A stretch of DNA of 64,000 nt from Granulicella sp. WH15 (lineage in GTDB: Bacteria > Acidobacteriota > Terriglobia > Terriglobales > Acidobacteriaceae), in the NCBI RefSeq assembly GCF_009914315.1, contig NZ_CP042596.1, positions 310,001-374,000 of the forward strand. The letters are read 5' to 3'. Position numbers and translations under genes: made by a program. The notes beneath the pieces are model-generated. The model had not been told where the DNA came from. It did not search any database and saw only the letters and a program-made list of their open reading frames with translations. Positions 7,710 through 16,752 of the stretch are shown piece after piece. Within the stretch, counting starts at the first letter, position 1. Each line of letters opens with the position of its first letter.

Positions 7710-8893
7710 GTTGGCGACTCTCCCTGCTGCTTGCTGCTGGTGATGGCTTTGTTGTTCCATGAGGCTTTGGTTACCGTGCTGCGCTGGCGTGCGGAGCCAG
7801 CAGCCCGATACACCGTAGCGTACTCCTCCAACAGCCGCTGCACGTTGAAAATTTCAGAGCCTTGCAGCGATGCCGCGCGGAGCCGAGTGCGAGCCTTGTC
7901 GTCGGTGATGAGAATCTGCAGCTCGGTGGCCAGCTCGGCCGGGCTTCCGGGAGAAACGAGCCGACCGGCGCGGCCGAACTCCAGCATCTCCGGCGTGCCG
8001 CCGACCGAGGTGGCAACGATGGCGCAACCCGCCCCACGCGCTTCACCGATGACGAGGCTGCACGGATCGGCATAGGACGCGAGGACGAAGATATCCGCCT
8101 GCTTGAGCAGAGGGCCGGGCGCGGGAACGAAGCCCAGAAAGATGACGCGCTGGGCGATGCCGAGCGACTTGGCCAGAGCCTCCAGCGCCTCACGGTCGGG
8201 ACCTTCCCCGGCGATGTAGAGCTTCCACTCGGGCTGGCTGGGGAAGACCTCCGCACACGCGGTGATGAGGTCGAAGACTCCCTTGCGCCGATGCAGCCCG
8301 TTGGCTGCGACAATGCATGGCGACTCGATGACGGGGTAGTTATCCTTCATGTGGGTCTCGCGCATGAACTCCTCGCGCGGAGAATTGAAGGGCGCGTTCA
8401 TCACGGAGACGAGTTGCTCCTCGCTGTATCCCTGCGTCAACAGCGAGGCCTCTTCGGCGCGGCTAACGGCCACTACCTTGCGTCCCAGCCGCATCAGCCG
8501 CGAGTGCGGATCGAAGGAGTTATGCACCGTCGTGACGAGGGGAACGCCCGAGAGCTTCGAGGCGGCGTAGCCGATCAGCGCGCTGCTCATCATGTGCGCG
8601 TGCAGCACGTCGGGCCTGCGACGGCGGGCGAAGCCGGCCAGCTTCCATGCGCTGCGCAGAAGCGAGAGCGGCTTGTTCTGTTCTTGTTCGAGTTTGAGAT
8701 GACGCACGCCGTACTGCGCCAGCAGCGGCTCAAAGGTGCCGCCGTTGCTGACGAAGGTGACGTCGTCTCCGGCGCGAGCCTGCACGCAGGCCAGGTCGAC
8801 GGCGACATGCACATTGCCGTTGCCGTAGCCGCAGTGCTTCACGATATGCACGACGCTCATGGGCGCGTGCGGAGTGGATTCAGGTGTCGGCAT
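7703..8893 (-). CDS. Glycosyltransferase family 4
   Basis: The 396-residue GT-B fold enzyme has an N-terminal acceptor half (HIVKHCGYGNGNVHVAVDLA, DVLHAHMMSSALIGY) and a C-terminal donor-binding half (GEGPDREALEALAKSLG, VIFLGFVPAP, then the E-x7-E-like region VIGEARGAGCAIVATSVGGTP). It should add a sugar to the lipid-linked exopolysaccharide unit. Start and upstream stop overlap as TGATG with the WbaP-like gene. There is no membrane segment. The donor sugar is unknown. Confidence 0.9.
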   Translation of the reverse strand: MPTPESTPHAPMSVVHIVKHCGYGNGNVHVAVDLACVQARAGDDVTFVSNGGTFEPLLAQYGVRHLKLEQEQNKPLSLLRSAWKLAGFARRRRPDVLHAHMMSSALIGYAASKLSGVPLVTTVHNSFDPHSRLMRLGRKVVAVSRAEEASLLTQGYSEEQLVSVMNAPFNSPREEFMRETHMKDNYPVIESPCIVAANGLHRRKGVFDLITACAEVFPSQPEWKLYIAGEGPDREALEALAKSLGIAQRVIFLGFVPAPGPLLKQADIFVLASYADPCSLVIGEARGAGCAIVATSVGGTPEMLEFGRAGRLVSPGSPAELATELQILITDDKARTRLRAASLQGSEIFNVQRLLEEYATVYRAAGSARQRSTVTKASWNNKAITSSKQQGESPTW

Positions 8894-10350
8894 CAGTAGG
8901 CCCCCTCGGAGAGAAGTACGGTCTTCAACGTGCGGAAGAGAATGTAGATATCCATGGAGAGCGACCAGTTGCTGACGTAGTAGTCGTCGATGCGGGTACG
9001 CAGCTCGTAGGTCGTGTTGTTGCGGCCGCTGATCTGCCAGAGGCCGGTGACGCCCGGGGTCACACGCTGGTACTGGCCGTAGATGCGGCCGTACTTCTGC
9101 ACCTCGGACTGCACGATGGGGCGTGGACCAACCAGGCTCATGGTGCCGCAGATCACGTTCCAGAGCTGCGGCAGCTCATCGAGGCTGGTCTTGCGCAGGA
9201 TGCGTCCGATCCAGGTGACGCGCGGGTCCTTCTTCAGCTTGTGATCGCGCTCCCACTCCTCGCGCAGCGCGGGGTCGCGCTCCAGGTGCGATGCGAGAAC
9301 GGCATCGGCGTCGACGACCATGGAACGGAACTTCCATACGTTGAAGACCTCGTTCCCGCGGCCGATCCGCTTCTGCGCGTAGAAGATGGGGCCGGTGGAG
9401 CTGACCATCACCGCGAAGCAGAGCGCCAGCAGAACCGGCGAGAGCAGGATGCCGACGGTGAGCGAGATCAGTAGGTCGAAGCTGCGCTTCATCAGCCGTG
9501 GAAAGAGCAGCGTGAGCTTCTGATCGAGCTTGAGCGCGAGCACGCCGCAGATGTCTTTGGTGGAGACCGAGAGGCTGCGCATCCCGAAGAGGTCGGGGAT
9601 GATGAGCACGTTGCGATAGTGCTCGGCGTACTCGTTGAAGATCTCCTTGATGCGCTCCGCGCCGGTGTTGGGCATGGCCAGCACCGCGTAGCAGTCGCGA
9701 TACTGCTTGGCCACGACCTTCGCATCGGAGAGGCTGCCGAAGAAGACCGGCGAGGACTCAAAGGAGTGATTCGAGTCGTAGGTGCTCTCGTCGATCAGCA
9801 TGGCGACGGGCCGCAGTCCCACGCGGCAGTGTCCGCGCAGCAGGCCCAGCATCATCAGGCCCGCATCCTTCTCGCCGATGATGACCGTGGGGATGCCCCA
9901 CCAGGGCTGGCAGGCGCACCAGCCGCGCATAAACCGGCGGGAGAGCGGCACCAGGACGATCGTCAGCAGCCACGCGAGCACGAAGACGATGCGTGAGGAG
10001 AGGATGCCTTCGCGCAGGAAGAAGGTCATGCTGATGAGCAGCAGGAAGCTGATGGTGGAAGAGCGCAGGATGAGGCCGAACTCTTCGATGGGGCTGGTCC
10101 CGATCCCGGGATAGAGGCCGGAGAAGGAGAAGACGAGCAGGAAGATCAGCACGCAGGGAGCGAAGTCGAAGTAATCGCTGATGGCGAACTGCGCATGGAA
10201 GAGGTAGCGCGTGATGACGGCGACGACGCCCGCGCCGGCGATGCCGACGACGTCGGCCAGGAGGATGGAGCCGTGAGTCATCCAACGGCTGAAGGCGGCA
10301 CTCGTCGTGCGAGTCGACGCAACAGGAACAAGGACAGTTGTACTAGCCAT
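8893..10350 (-). CDS. Undecaprenyl-phosphate sugar phosphotransferase, WbaP-like
   Basis: The 485-residue membrane enzyme starts polysaccharide synthesis by moving a sugar-1-phosphate onto undecaprenyl phosphate. It has four to five N-terminal membrane segments, a CoA-binding-like middle domain and a C-terminal bacterial sugar-transferase domain ([51 protein letters not shown]). The start at 10350 is chosen for its ribosome site (CCCGGAG, 8 bp upstream); an earlier in-frame start at 10407 lacks one. It overlaps the downstream GT4 by one base. The preceding GT4 gene in the operon is frameshifted. Confidence 0.93.
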   Translation of the reverse strand: MASTTVLVPVASTRTTSAAFSRWMTHGSILLADVVGIAGAGVVAVITRYLFHAQFAISDYFDFAPCVLIFLLVFSFSGLYPGIGTSPIEEFGLILRSSTISFLLLISMTFFLREGILSSRIVFVLAWLLTIVLVPLSRRFMRGWCACQPWWGIPTVIIGEKDAGLMMLGLLRGHCRVGLRPVAMLIDESTYDSNHSFESSPVFFGSLSDAKVVAKQYRDCYAVLAMPNTGAERIKEIFNEYAEHYRNVLIIPDLFGMRSLSVSTKDICGVLALKLDQKLTLLFPRLMKRSFDLLISLTVGILLSPVLLALCFAVMVSSTGPIFYAQKRIGRGNEVFNVWKFRSMVVDADAVLASHLERDPALREEWERDHKLKKDPRVTWIGRILRKTSLDELPQLWNVICGTMSLVGPRPIVQSEVQKYGRIYGQYQRVTPGVTGLWQISGRNNTTYELRTRIDDYYVSNWSLSMDIYILFRTLKTVLLSEGAY

Positions 10351-10472
10351 GTACGGAACTCCGGGAGAGAAAGTGGAAAGCTGATCGGTATTGCGACGTG
10401 CCGGCAATTTGGTGTGGAGTTTGCCTTATGAAGAAGGTGAAAGATCTTGGAGGGGGCTGCTTCTAGATCGGG

Positions 10473-11578
10473 TCATAGAGCGATCCTCCCCGGAAAGGGA
10501 ATAGAAAGCCGCGAATCATCCGCGACTGCCGCACTCAGTACATCGAGCGTCTTGCGTGCGGCGGAGTCCCAAGTGAACTGCGCTGCGCGCTGCATCGCCG
10601 GGATAAAACTTGTGGGGTTGAATCGGTCGTCAGCCGGTGCAGCATCTTCTGCGCAAGCTCGCGGCTGTCGAGCGGGTTCACATAGTCGACGACGTCGCCG
10701 CCGACCTCGGGAAGCGACGAGGTGTTCGAGGTGATGCAGCGAACACCGCAGGCCATCGCCTCGAGCAGCGGCAGCCCGAAGCCCTCTTCAAGCGACGGGA
10801 AGACGAAGAGCGATGCGCCCGAGTAGAGTCCGGCAAGATGCTCCTCGGGCACGTAGCCGGTGAAGAGCACGCGCGACATCGGTACATCTACCTGCTGTTT
10901 GCCGTAGACCGACTGATCTACCGACGGCCCGGCTAGTACGAGCCATACATCCGCGGGTAGCCACTGCTGCACCATCGACCAGGCCTTCAGGATGCCGCTG
11001 AGGTTCTTGCGGCTCTCCTGCGAAGAGAGGCTCAGTACGTAGCGGCGCGTGGGCAGCTTCAGCGCGATCCGTGCCTCGTTGACCTGTGTATCGCTGGCGC
11101 GGTCGATCATCTGCGAGCCGTTATGCACCACGGTGATGGTCTCGGGATCGCGTCCCAGCAGCTTGACCAGGCGCGACTTTGTGAACTCCGAGACTGCGAT
11201 GAGACGCAGCGCACGCGCGGCCAGACGGGGCATGGCGAATGCGTACCACTTCGCATACGCGGGGCTGTACCACTCGGGATGCTCGAGCGGAAAAAGATCA
11301 TGAAAGGTTACAACCTGCCGACCGTAAGCCAGCGGGCCGGAGCCGCATGGGGACCAGAGAACACGGTCGCCTGCGACCCACGGCAGCATGGTCTGCTCCC
11401 ACAGGTGGCCGACCGCGCCCTTGGCGGAGCGTGGGCTGCTGATCTCGACGTTGCTGCCGAGCCGCGAGACGATCTCGTGCGCGTAGCGCTGCACGCCGGT
11501 GATGCGATGCACGCGGTAGCGGCCGTTCACGACCAGAGCGGGCTCGTGCGTGATGAACTGTGAGCTGTCAGGCGTCAT
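10473..11578 (-). pseudogene. Glycosyltransferase family 4 with a -1 frameshift near its 3' end
   Basis: The frame from 11578 encodes a GT4 protein (GVQRYAHEIVSRL, VVTFHDLFPLEHPEW, FVFPSLEEGFGLPLLEAMA). It changes abruptly at about residue 315 into an unrelated tail that stops at 10535. In the -1 frame the missing family C-terminus continues without a gap (RFNPTSFIPAMQRAAQF, TWDSAARKTLDVL) to a TGA at 10473. The break is within 10615-10645. It may be a real one-base loss or a sequencing error. The main GT-B core including the E-x7-E region is intact, so a truncated protein may still fold. A good ribosome site (aaaggag) precedes the ATG, and the start overlaps the upstream gene by 11 bp. Confidence 0.8.
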
Positions 11579-13052
11579 AAGCCATATCTCCTTTGATTGG
11601 CCTGATGGTGCTTGGCCGGACCGGGCGCATGAGCAGCGGTTGTGTACTCGGCCGCGTCATACGGGTGGGTCTTTGCCACTGCGGTTGCGGACGTGTCGTC
11701 CGGATCGCGTTGTTGATTGCCCTGCGCCGCGATGTGCGCAGAGGCACGGGCCGCGCTGCCGAGGCTACGCCGAAGAGAGCCCAGAGGATGGGCTGAACCG
11801 GCTCCGAGCCGGCCACGCCAAGCCCCAGGATCATGATGGTGAGGGCGAAGAGCGACTGCTCGAAGAGGTCGTTTCTTTCGGACGCGCGTCCCTTCTGGAG
11901 CAGCGGCGCGAAGAGCGAGAGGAAGAAGCCGGTGAAGAGAATGAAGCCCGGCACGCCGACGGTGCCCAGCAGCATGTACGTCAGGCCCGAGGCGCGGATG
12001 CTGCCCCAGCCCGCGCCCATGTAGAAGGTCTTCTCCATCGTTTCAAGTGCGGCTACGTGTGTCTCGGTGCGTTCGCGGTACGAGACGCTGTTCTTCTTCT
12101 CGAGCAGCACGGAGTTGATGACCTTGTTGACCATGGCCCCGGCGTTGGTCGTAACAAAAAGGCCCACCGTGCCGCCAGCCAGCGTTACCACGAGCAACAG
12201 CTTTGCAAGCGAGATGCCGCCCTGCCCGAAGAGATAACGCACCGTCAGCGCGCCGCCGGCGGCGAGGATGAAGGCGAGAGATGCATAGCCGAGGCTGGAC
12301 TGGGTCAACAGCAGCGCGCCCAGCATCAGCGTGAAGTAAAAGAGCGCACTCGCCCGCAGAGGCCGCGTGACCAGACGCCAGCCCATCAGCCCGATGCCGA
12401 CCGTGAGGAAGGTCGCCATCTCCGAAGCCTCGGGGAAGGTGGAGTTCAGCCGCCACAGGCCGTTGATCTGGTAGGCGTGATAGATGACGTGACTGGGGTT
12501 GGAGTAGAGCACAATATCCGGGTAGGGGATGTGAGCGATTCCGTTTGCCAGTTGATACACGGCGAAGAAGGAGGCCGTGATGCAGCCGCGCACATACCAG
12601 GTGACGGCCAGGTCCAGCTCCTCCCGCGTGCTGGTGACGGCCAGCATGTAGATGACTCCGGCGGCCAGCAGATAGCAGATCTGAGCGAAGTTGAACTTGC
12701 TCCACGCGAGCGGCATCGGCGCGCTGTCGTGCATCACGGGTGCGCCGTGAAAGATGAACGGGTGCAGCATCCCGGTCCACACGGTGTAGACGATGAAGCA
12801 GACCATCAGGTGCAGCGAGAGCCGGTTGATGCCGGGCGTGATGCTCAGCGGCTTGAAGCCGCGCAGCAGCTTGACCGCACCGCACATCATCAGCGCGAAG
12901 AGCCACGTCGGCACGCCGAGCGTTCCAATGTTGATGGCCGATGCGGCCTCGAAGATCGACGTGAAGAGAACGATCGCAAGGATGTTGCCCTTGGTATAGC
13001 GCCAGAGCACCATGACAAGGAGGATCAGCGGGATTGTACTTGCAGTCGGCAT
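11568..13052 (-). CDS. O-antigen polymerase/ligase-like membrane protein (Wzy candidate)
   Basis: The 494-residue protein has about 10-12 hydrophobic segments separated by short loops and one larger periplasmic loop (roughly residues 170-220, SNPSHVIYHAYQINGLWRLN), the layout of Wzy polymerases and WaaL ligases. Between the copolymerase and glycosyltransferase genes, the natural role is polymerisation of exopolysaccharide repeat units in the periplasm. The sequence families are too divergent to separate polymerase from ligase by eye. The start has a strong ribosome site (aaaggaggatcga). The last ~60 residues are basic and cytoplasmic. Confidence 0.75.
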   Translation of the reverse strand: MPTASTIPLILLVMVLWRYTKGNILAIVLFTSIFEAASAINIGTLGVPTWLFALMMCGAVKLLRGFKPLSITPGINRLSLHLMVCFIVYTVWTGMLHPFIFHGAPVMHDSAPMPLAWSKFNFAQICYLLAAGVIYMLAVTSTREELDLAVTWYVRGCITASFFAVYQLANGIAHIPYPDIVLYSNPSHVIYHAYQINGLWRLNSTFPEASEMATFLTVGIGLMGWRLVTRPLRASALFYFTLMLGALLLTQSSLGYASLAFILAAGGALTVRYLFGQGGISLAKLLLVVTLAGGTVGLFVTTNAGAMVNKVINSVLLEKKNSVSYRERTETHVAALETMEKTFYMGAGWGSIRASGLTYMLLGTVGVPGFILFTGFFLSLFAPLLQKGRASERNDLFEQSLFALTIMILGLGVAGSEPVQPILWALFGVASAARPVPLRTSRRRAINNAIRTTRPQPQWQRPTRMTRPSTQPLLMRPVRPSTIRPIKGDMAYDA

Positions 13053-13097
13053 TCGATCCTCCTTTCCGGTGTGCGTTGCGTGAGGCGCTGTAGTGGT

Positions 13098-15323
13098 TTA
13101 GGCGACGTTCTCGACCGTGCCCTCGAGGTAGCCGCGATAGGCCTTGTAAGAGCCGTAGTTGGAGCTCATGTTGTGGTGTACGCGGTTGAGAACCACGCCC
13201 AGCGTGCAGGCGCGCAGGCGGCGCAGCGTGGCCAGCACGCCCTGTACATCGCGCTGGTTGGTCTGTCCCGCGTGGCTTACGACGAGCACGCCATCGGCCG
13301 CGCAGGCCAGTTGAATGGTCTCGGCGAAGCAGAGCATGGGCGGGGCGTCGATGAAGATCATCTCGTAGTCCCTGCGCGCAAACCGCAGGATCTCTTCGAC
13401 CTTCTTGCCCACCTGGTTGTAGAGCTGCGGGTCGGAGCTGCCCGCGGTGACGACGTGCAGGTTGTCGTAGCCGTCCACATTCTGGCGGATGGCGCTGAGC
13501 GGCTCCTTCGTTGCAATCGCGTCGGAGAGACCCTTCTTGCGCCGGTCCAGCCCGAAGTGGCGCTGCTGCGAGGGACGCCGCAGATCGGCGTCGATCAGCA
13601 GAGTGCGATGGCCGTGCCGCGCAAAGGCCGCAGCCATGTGCGCCACGCAGGAGGACTTGCCCTCACCGGGTGCCGCGCTGGTGACGAGAATCGAGTGCAG
13701 CGGCTTCTCGCGCGGGTCGATGAGGATTGAGGTCAGCAACGTGTCGATGGACTCGTCGTAGAACTCGGTGGAGTTGAACCAGTCGGTCTGCGACTTGCGG
13801 AAGGGCAGGCTCGAGACCAGTGCCAGCTCGGAGCGCGATGTGATGGGACCGAAGGTATGTACATGCGGCAGCACGCCGATGATCTCGGTGCCGAGTGCGC
13901 GCCGTGCCTGGTCGGGATCGCGCAGGCTCTTATCGAACATATCGGAGACGATCACCACGATGAGCGAGACGACTGACGAGAAGAGGAAGCCGAGGAAGAT
14001 GAAGACCATCTTGTTCGGGAAGACCGGGTGAATCTGCGGGCGGGCCTCGTCGGCGATGCGGCTGGCGCTGCCCTGGAAGCTGCCGTTCATGCCCGCTTCT
14101 TTCACCTTGCGGAAGAGCTCGTTGTAGAGAGTCTTGTTGGCTTCGGCCTCGTTCTTCAACTGCTGGTAGTCGATGGTGTTGCTGTTGACCGCATCGGACT
14201 CGCTCTTGGCCCGCGTCAGCTCGGCGAGCAGCATGGACTCGCGGCTCTTGGCTTCTTCGTAGTCCACCTGCATCCGCTTGGCGATGCTGGTTTTGGTGTC
14301 GTTGTACTCACGCGTGGCTTCGGCGAGCTCGTTGGCGGCGCGCTTGTACTCGATGTAGTTCGGCCCGTAGATGGCCTTGATCGTCTCCATCTTCTGCTGC
14401 GCGACGTGCATGGTATCGGTCAGCTTGGCGAGATCGGCAGCCTGCGTCGAGACCTCAATGGCGGCGGCCTGGGAGCCGGACTCGAGCGCGCGGTAGGAAG
14501 CCTCCTTGCGGATGCGATCGTTGGCCGCGTCAGTGTACTGCGTGTTCAGTTGCAGCAGGCGAGAGGCCAACATGCTGGTCTTCTCATCGGGGTTGATGAT
14601 ACCCAGCCGCCGCTGATACGCCTCCAGCGCAATCGCGGAGTTATCCATGTTCTTCTTCAGCTCGGCGATCTGCTTTTCCATGAAGGCCGTCTGCTCGACC
14701 GAGGAGTGCGCGCGCGTCTCCATGCCATGCGAGATGTACGAGTGCGCCACAGCATTGGCGACATCGGCTGCGAGCCGCGGGTCGGGCGAGCGATAGCTGA
14801 TGTCGATCAGGAAGGTGTTCGGCGGATGCACCACGCTCATCTTGCTCAGCGAGATCGACGCGTCGGCGGGCGTCATGCCTGCGGGCATCTTCTTCGTCGG
14901 CGTGTTGCTGACCAGGTGGAAGCGTTCGGCCACCGGCCTCAGCACGGCGTCGGACTGGATGAGCTGCAGCTCGGTGTTGAAGACCTGCTCCGCATCGCTG
15001 GCGCTGCCGGCCACGGTGGGCTCGCCGAGTACGGAGGCGGGCGTCTTCATATCGATGGCGACACGCGCCGTCGACTCGAAGACCGGTGTCATGGTGTACG
15101 CGGCGACTCCGGCCAGCGTGGTGCAGACGGTCACAGCGATGGCGATCTTCCACGCATGTCGGCGCAGCAGCCACGCGTAGTGACCGATCGAGAGCACCTG
15201 CTCCGGCGCTTCGACTTCAAGCGGCGAGGGCAACTGATCGAGAGGCTCGGGAAGGTAGAGGCGCTCTCGAAGCCGCTGCGAGGGAGTCAGTGCGTTATTG
15301 GCGAACGAAGGACGAGATTCCAT
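13098..15323 (-). CDS. Polysaccharide copolymerase with tyrosine autokinase domain (Wzc/BY-kinase)
   Basis: The 741-residue protein controls chain length and export. Residues ~30-210 are a Wzz domain with a membrane segment near residue 60. A long coiled-coil region and a GNVR-type segment follow, then a second membrane segment near 445. The C-terminal BY-kinase has Walker A (SAAPGEGKSSCVAHMAAAF), Walker A' (LLIDADLRRP) and Walker B (MIFIDAPPML). The tail carries a tyrosine cluster (NYGSYKAYRGY), the usual autophosphorylation site. It lies between the Wza-like and Wzy-like genes with a short leader carrying a ctgaggt ribosome site. Confidence 0.95.
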   Translation of the reverse strand: MESRPSFANNALTPSQRLRERLYLPEPLDQLPSPLEVEAPEQVLSIGHYAWLLRRHAWKIAIAVTVCTTLAGVAAYTMTPVFESTARVAIDMKTPASVLGEPTVAGSASDAEQVFNTELQLIQSDAVLRPVAERFHLVSNTPTKKMPAGMTPADASISLSKMSVVHPPNTFLIDISYRSPDPRLAADVANAVAHSYISHGMETRAHSSVEQTAFMEKQIAELKKNMDNSAIALEAYQRRLGIINPDEKTSMLASRLLQLNTQYTDAANDRIRKEASYRALESGSQAAAIEVSTQAADLAKLTDTMHVAQQKMETIKAIYGPNYIEYKRAANELAEATREYNDTKTSIAKRMQVDYEEAKSRESMLLAELTRAKSESDAVNSNTIDYQQLKNEAEANKTLYNELFRKVKEAGMNGSFQGSASRIADEARPQIHPVFPNKMVFIFLGFLFSSVVSLIVVIVSDMFDKSLRDPDQARRALGTEIIGVLPHVHTFGPITSRSELALVSSLPFRKSQTDWFNSTEFYDESIDTLLTSILIDPREKPLHSILVTSAAPGEGKSSCVAHMAAAFARHGHRTLLIDADLRRPSQQRHFGLDRRKKGLSDAIATKEPLSAIRQNVDGYDNLHVVTAGSSDPQLYNQVGKKVEEILRFARRDYEMIFIDAPPMLCFAETIQLACAADGVLVVSHAGQTNQRDVQGVLATLRRLRACTLGVVLNRVHHNMSSNYGSYKAYRGYLEGTVENVA

Positions 15324-15409
15324 GTTATGTACCTCAGGCGAACGGGTAATGCGGCGCCTGTATGGGGCCGGGGAAGCAACCTTAGACTGTGATGAAAGCC
15401 ATGATCGGG

Positions 15410-16429
15410 CTAGCGGTAGATGAGTAATCCACTGCCCGCGCTTTGGCCGAAACCTGCTAGCTGACTGAGTACCTTGCTGGTCAAGCGTTTTCCGTTACTG
15501 GTCGGGATGTAGAGAATGTCATCGGCCAGAAGAGGTACATCAGGCGCTTTGCGGCTCATGATCCGGCTGAGCGGCACCTTGATCTCCTCACGGTTGTCAC
15601 TGTTGTCGTGGCGGCGATAGATGTAGGCTTCACTGGCACTGAAGGTGTCCAGCCCTTCACCGAGAGCAATCGCTTTCACTACGGTCGTTACTTCGTCGCC
15701 CTGCATGGGGTACATGCCGGGACGCCGTACGTCCCCGGTCACAAACACCTTGCTGGCTTCTGCGATGCGAATCTCTTCACCGCCGTGCAGCTCCAGGTTG
15801 AGCTGGGGCTGGTTGCCGCTAAGCAGTGCCTTCATCGCGATGGTCTGCACGTTGTTCTGCACCTTGCCGTCCACGGGCTCGGCCTTGGTGGTGACGACCA
15901 CGTTGCCGCCCGCGGTCGGGCTGACGCCGCCGGCTTTGGCGATGGCGTCCAGCAGAGTGGTCCGGCCCGTGGCCTGGAACGTCAGCGGGCTTTTGACTGC
16001 GCCGCTGACGCTGACGGGGCGGCTTCTATACTCCAGCACCGAGATGTTCACGGTCGGTTCGGCCATGATGTTCTCGTGCGTGAGCGTGTCCTGGAGAACC
16101 TTGGTCAGTTGCGAGGGAGTCAGACCGGCCACCATCAGCTTCTGGTGAATCAGCGGGAGGGAGAGGCTGCCGTCGGAGCCGACGCGGAAGCTGCGGCTCA
16201 GTTCGGGGCAGTACGAGACCATGATCTCGAGCAGGTCGTCCGGGCCCAGCGTCTCGGACGGCAGAATGGCCATACTGGGCGTTCCTGTCCGGGCTGGAAG
16301 GTCGAAGGATGCATTGAGCGCCTGGGAGTACAGGCTGGAGGCTGACAGGAAAAGACCCATCGTCACGGCGCATTGCAGGACGGCTCGTTGGGGGATTCTC
16401 GTTGTTCGGTAGAACTCGCGATAGACCAT
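15410..16429 (-). CDS. Polysaccharide export protein, Wza-like (Poly_export and SLBB domains)
   Basis: The 339-residue exported protein has a signal peptide at residues ~15-36 (AVTMGLFLSASSLYSQA), a polysaccharide-export domain (LGPDDLLEIMVSYCPELSRSF, SLPLIHQKLMVAGLT) and two SLBB-type soluble ligand domains (VSVSGAVKSPLTFQ, VFVTGDVRRPGMY). It should form the periplasmic or outer-membrane exit channel. No lipobox Cys is visible. It is first in the leftward exopolysaccharide operon, so the 323-bp region upstream should hold the operon promoter. Confidence 0.93.
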   Translation of the reverse strand: MVYREFYRTTRIPQRAVLQCAVTMGLFLSASSLYSQALNASFDLPARTGTPSMAILPSETLGPDDLLEIMVSYCPELSRSFRVGSDGSLSLPLIHQKLMVAGLTPSQLTKVLQDTLTHENIMAEPTVNISVLEYRSRPVSVSGAVKSPLTFQATGRTTLLDAIAKAGGVSPTAGGNVVVTTKAEPVDGKVQNNVQTIAMKALLSGNQPQLNLELHGGEEIRIAEASKVFVTGDVRRPGMYPMQGDEVTTVVKAIALGEGLDTFSASEAYIYRRHDNSDNREEIKVPLSRIMSRKAPDVPLLADDILYIPTSNGKRLTSKVLSQLAGFGQSAGSGLLIYR

Positions 16430-16487
16430 GTCGGGTTACCTGGGAGAGCGAATATTGGGTTAAGGTTCTTTCGTGATCCTGTTGGCA

Positions 16488-16524
16488 ACAGAACTTCTCA
16501 TTGGACAAAAATGGGAAGTTCTGT
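16488..16524 (-). promoter_or_regulatory. 10-bp inverted repeat in the leader of the exopolysaccharide operon
   Basis: ACAGAACTTC at 16488-16497 and GAAGTTCTGT at 16515-16524 pair perfectly across a 17-base loop. The repeat lies 59 bp upstream of the Wza-like start and downstream of the candidate sigma-54 promoter. It would therefore be in the 5' UTR as a hairpin, or act as an operator on DNA. Confidence 0.45.
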
Positions 16525-16549
16525 CCCAGTAGGAATTACCCACAAGGGA

Positions 16550-16564
16550 GCATTTGGGGGACCA
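16550..16564 (-). promoter_or_regulatory. Candidate sigma-54 promoter of the exopolysaccharide operon
   Basis: On the minus strand TGGTCCCCCAAATGC keeps GG and GC separated by exactly 10 bp and is followed by T. It predicts a start site near 16538 and a leader of about 110 bases. The match to the consensus is moderate. Support comes mainly from position and the two nearby sigma-54 activators. Confidence 0.33.
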
Positions 16565-16615
16565 TCGCATAAATCTTTTATTTTGTGTTCGATGTGGATG
16601 AATGATCCTGGCCCA

Positions 16616-16633
16616 TGTGCAAGAAAATGCACA
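16616..16633. promoter_or_regulatory. Perfect palindrome upstream of the exopolysaccharide operon
   Basis: TGTGCA-agaaaa-TGCACA has 6-bp arms and a 6-bp centre and lies 52-69 bp upstream of the candidate -24 box. The dyad form and distance fit an upstream activator site for one of the sigma-54 activators, but no protein can be assigned from sequence. The rest of the 323-bp gap shows no gene. Confidence 0.4.
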
Positions 16634-16752
16634 TAAGTGCGCCCCGAGTTCGGTCAGGCCTGTTTGCGCAGATTTTGTTGGGGACTGGAACGGCCGCCGC
16701 CGAGCACCCCGGATGGGGAGGAAGGGCTACAACTTATGGGGGATAAAGTCTT

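Noticed and set aside
11550..13730. A 726-residue open frame on the + strand antisense to the polymerase and copolymerase genes
   Set aside because: Composition is Arg/His/Gln-rich and lacks any motif; the minus strand encodes clear membrane and kinase proteins. It is a GC-driven shadow frame.
16616..16633. Reading the palindrome itself as a sigma-54 promoter (TTGCA present on the minus strand)
   Set aside because: The invariant GG at -24 is missing; the perfect dyad fits a binding site better.
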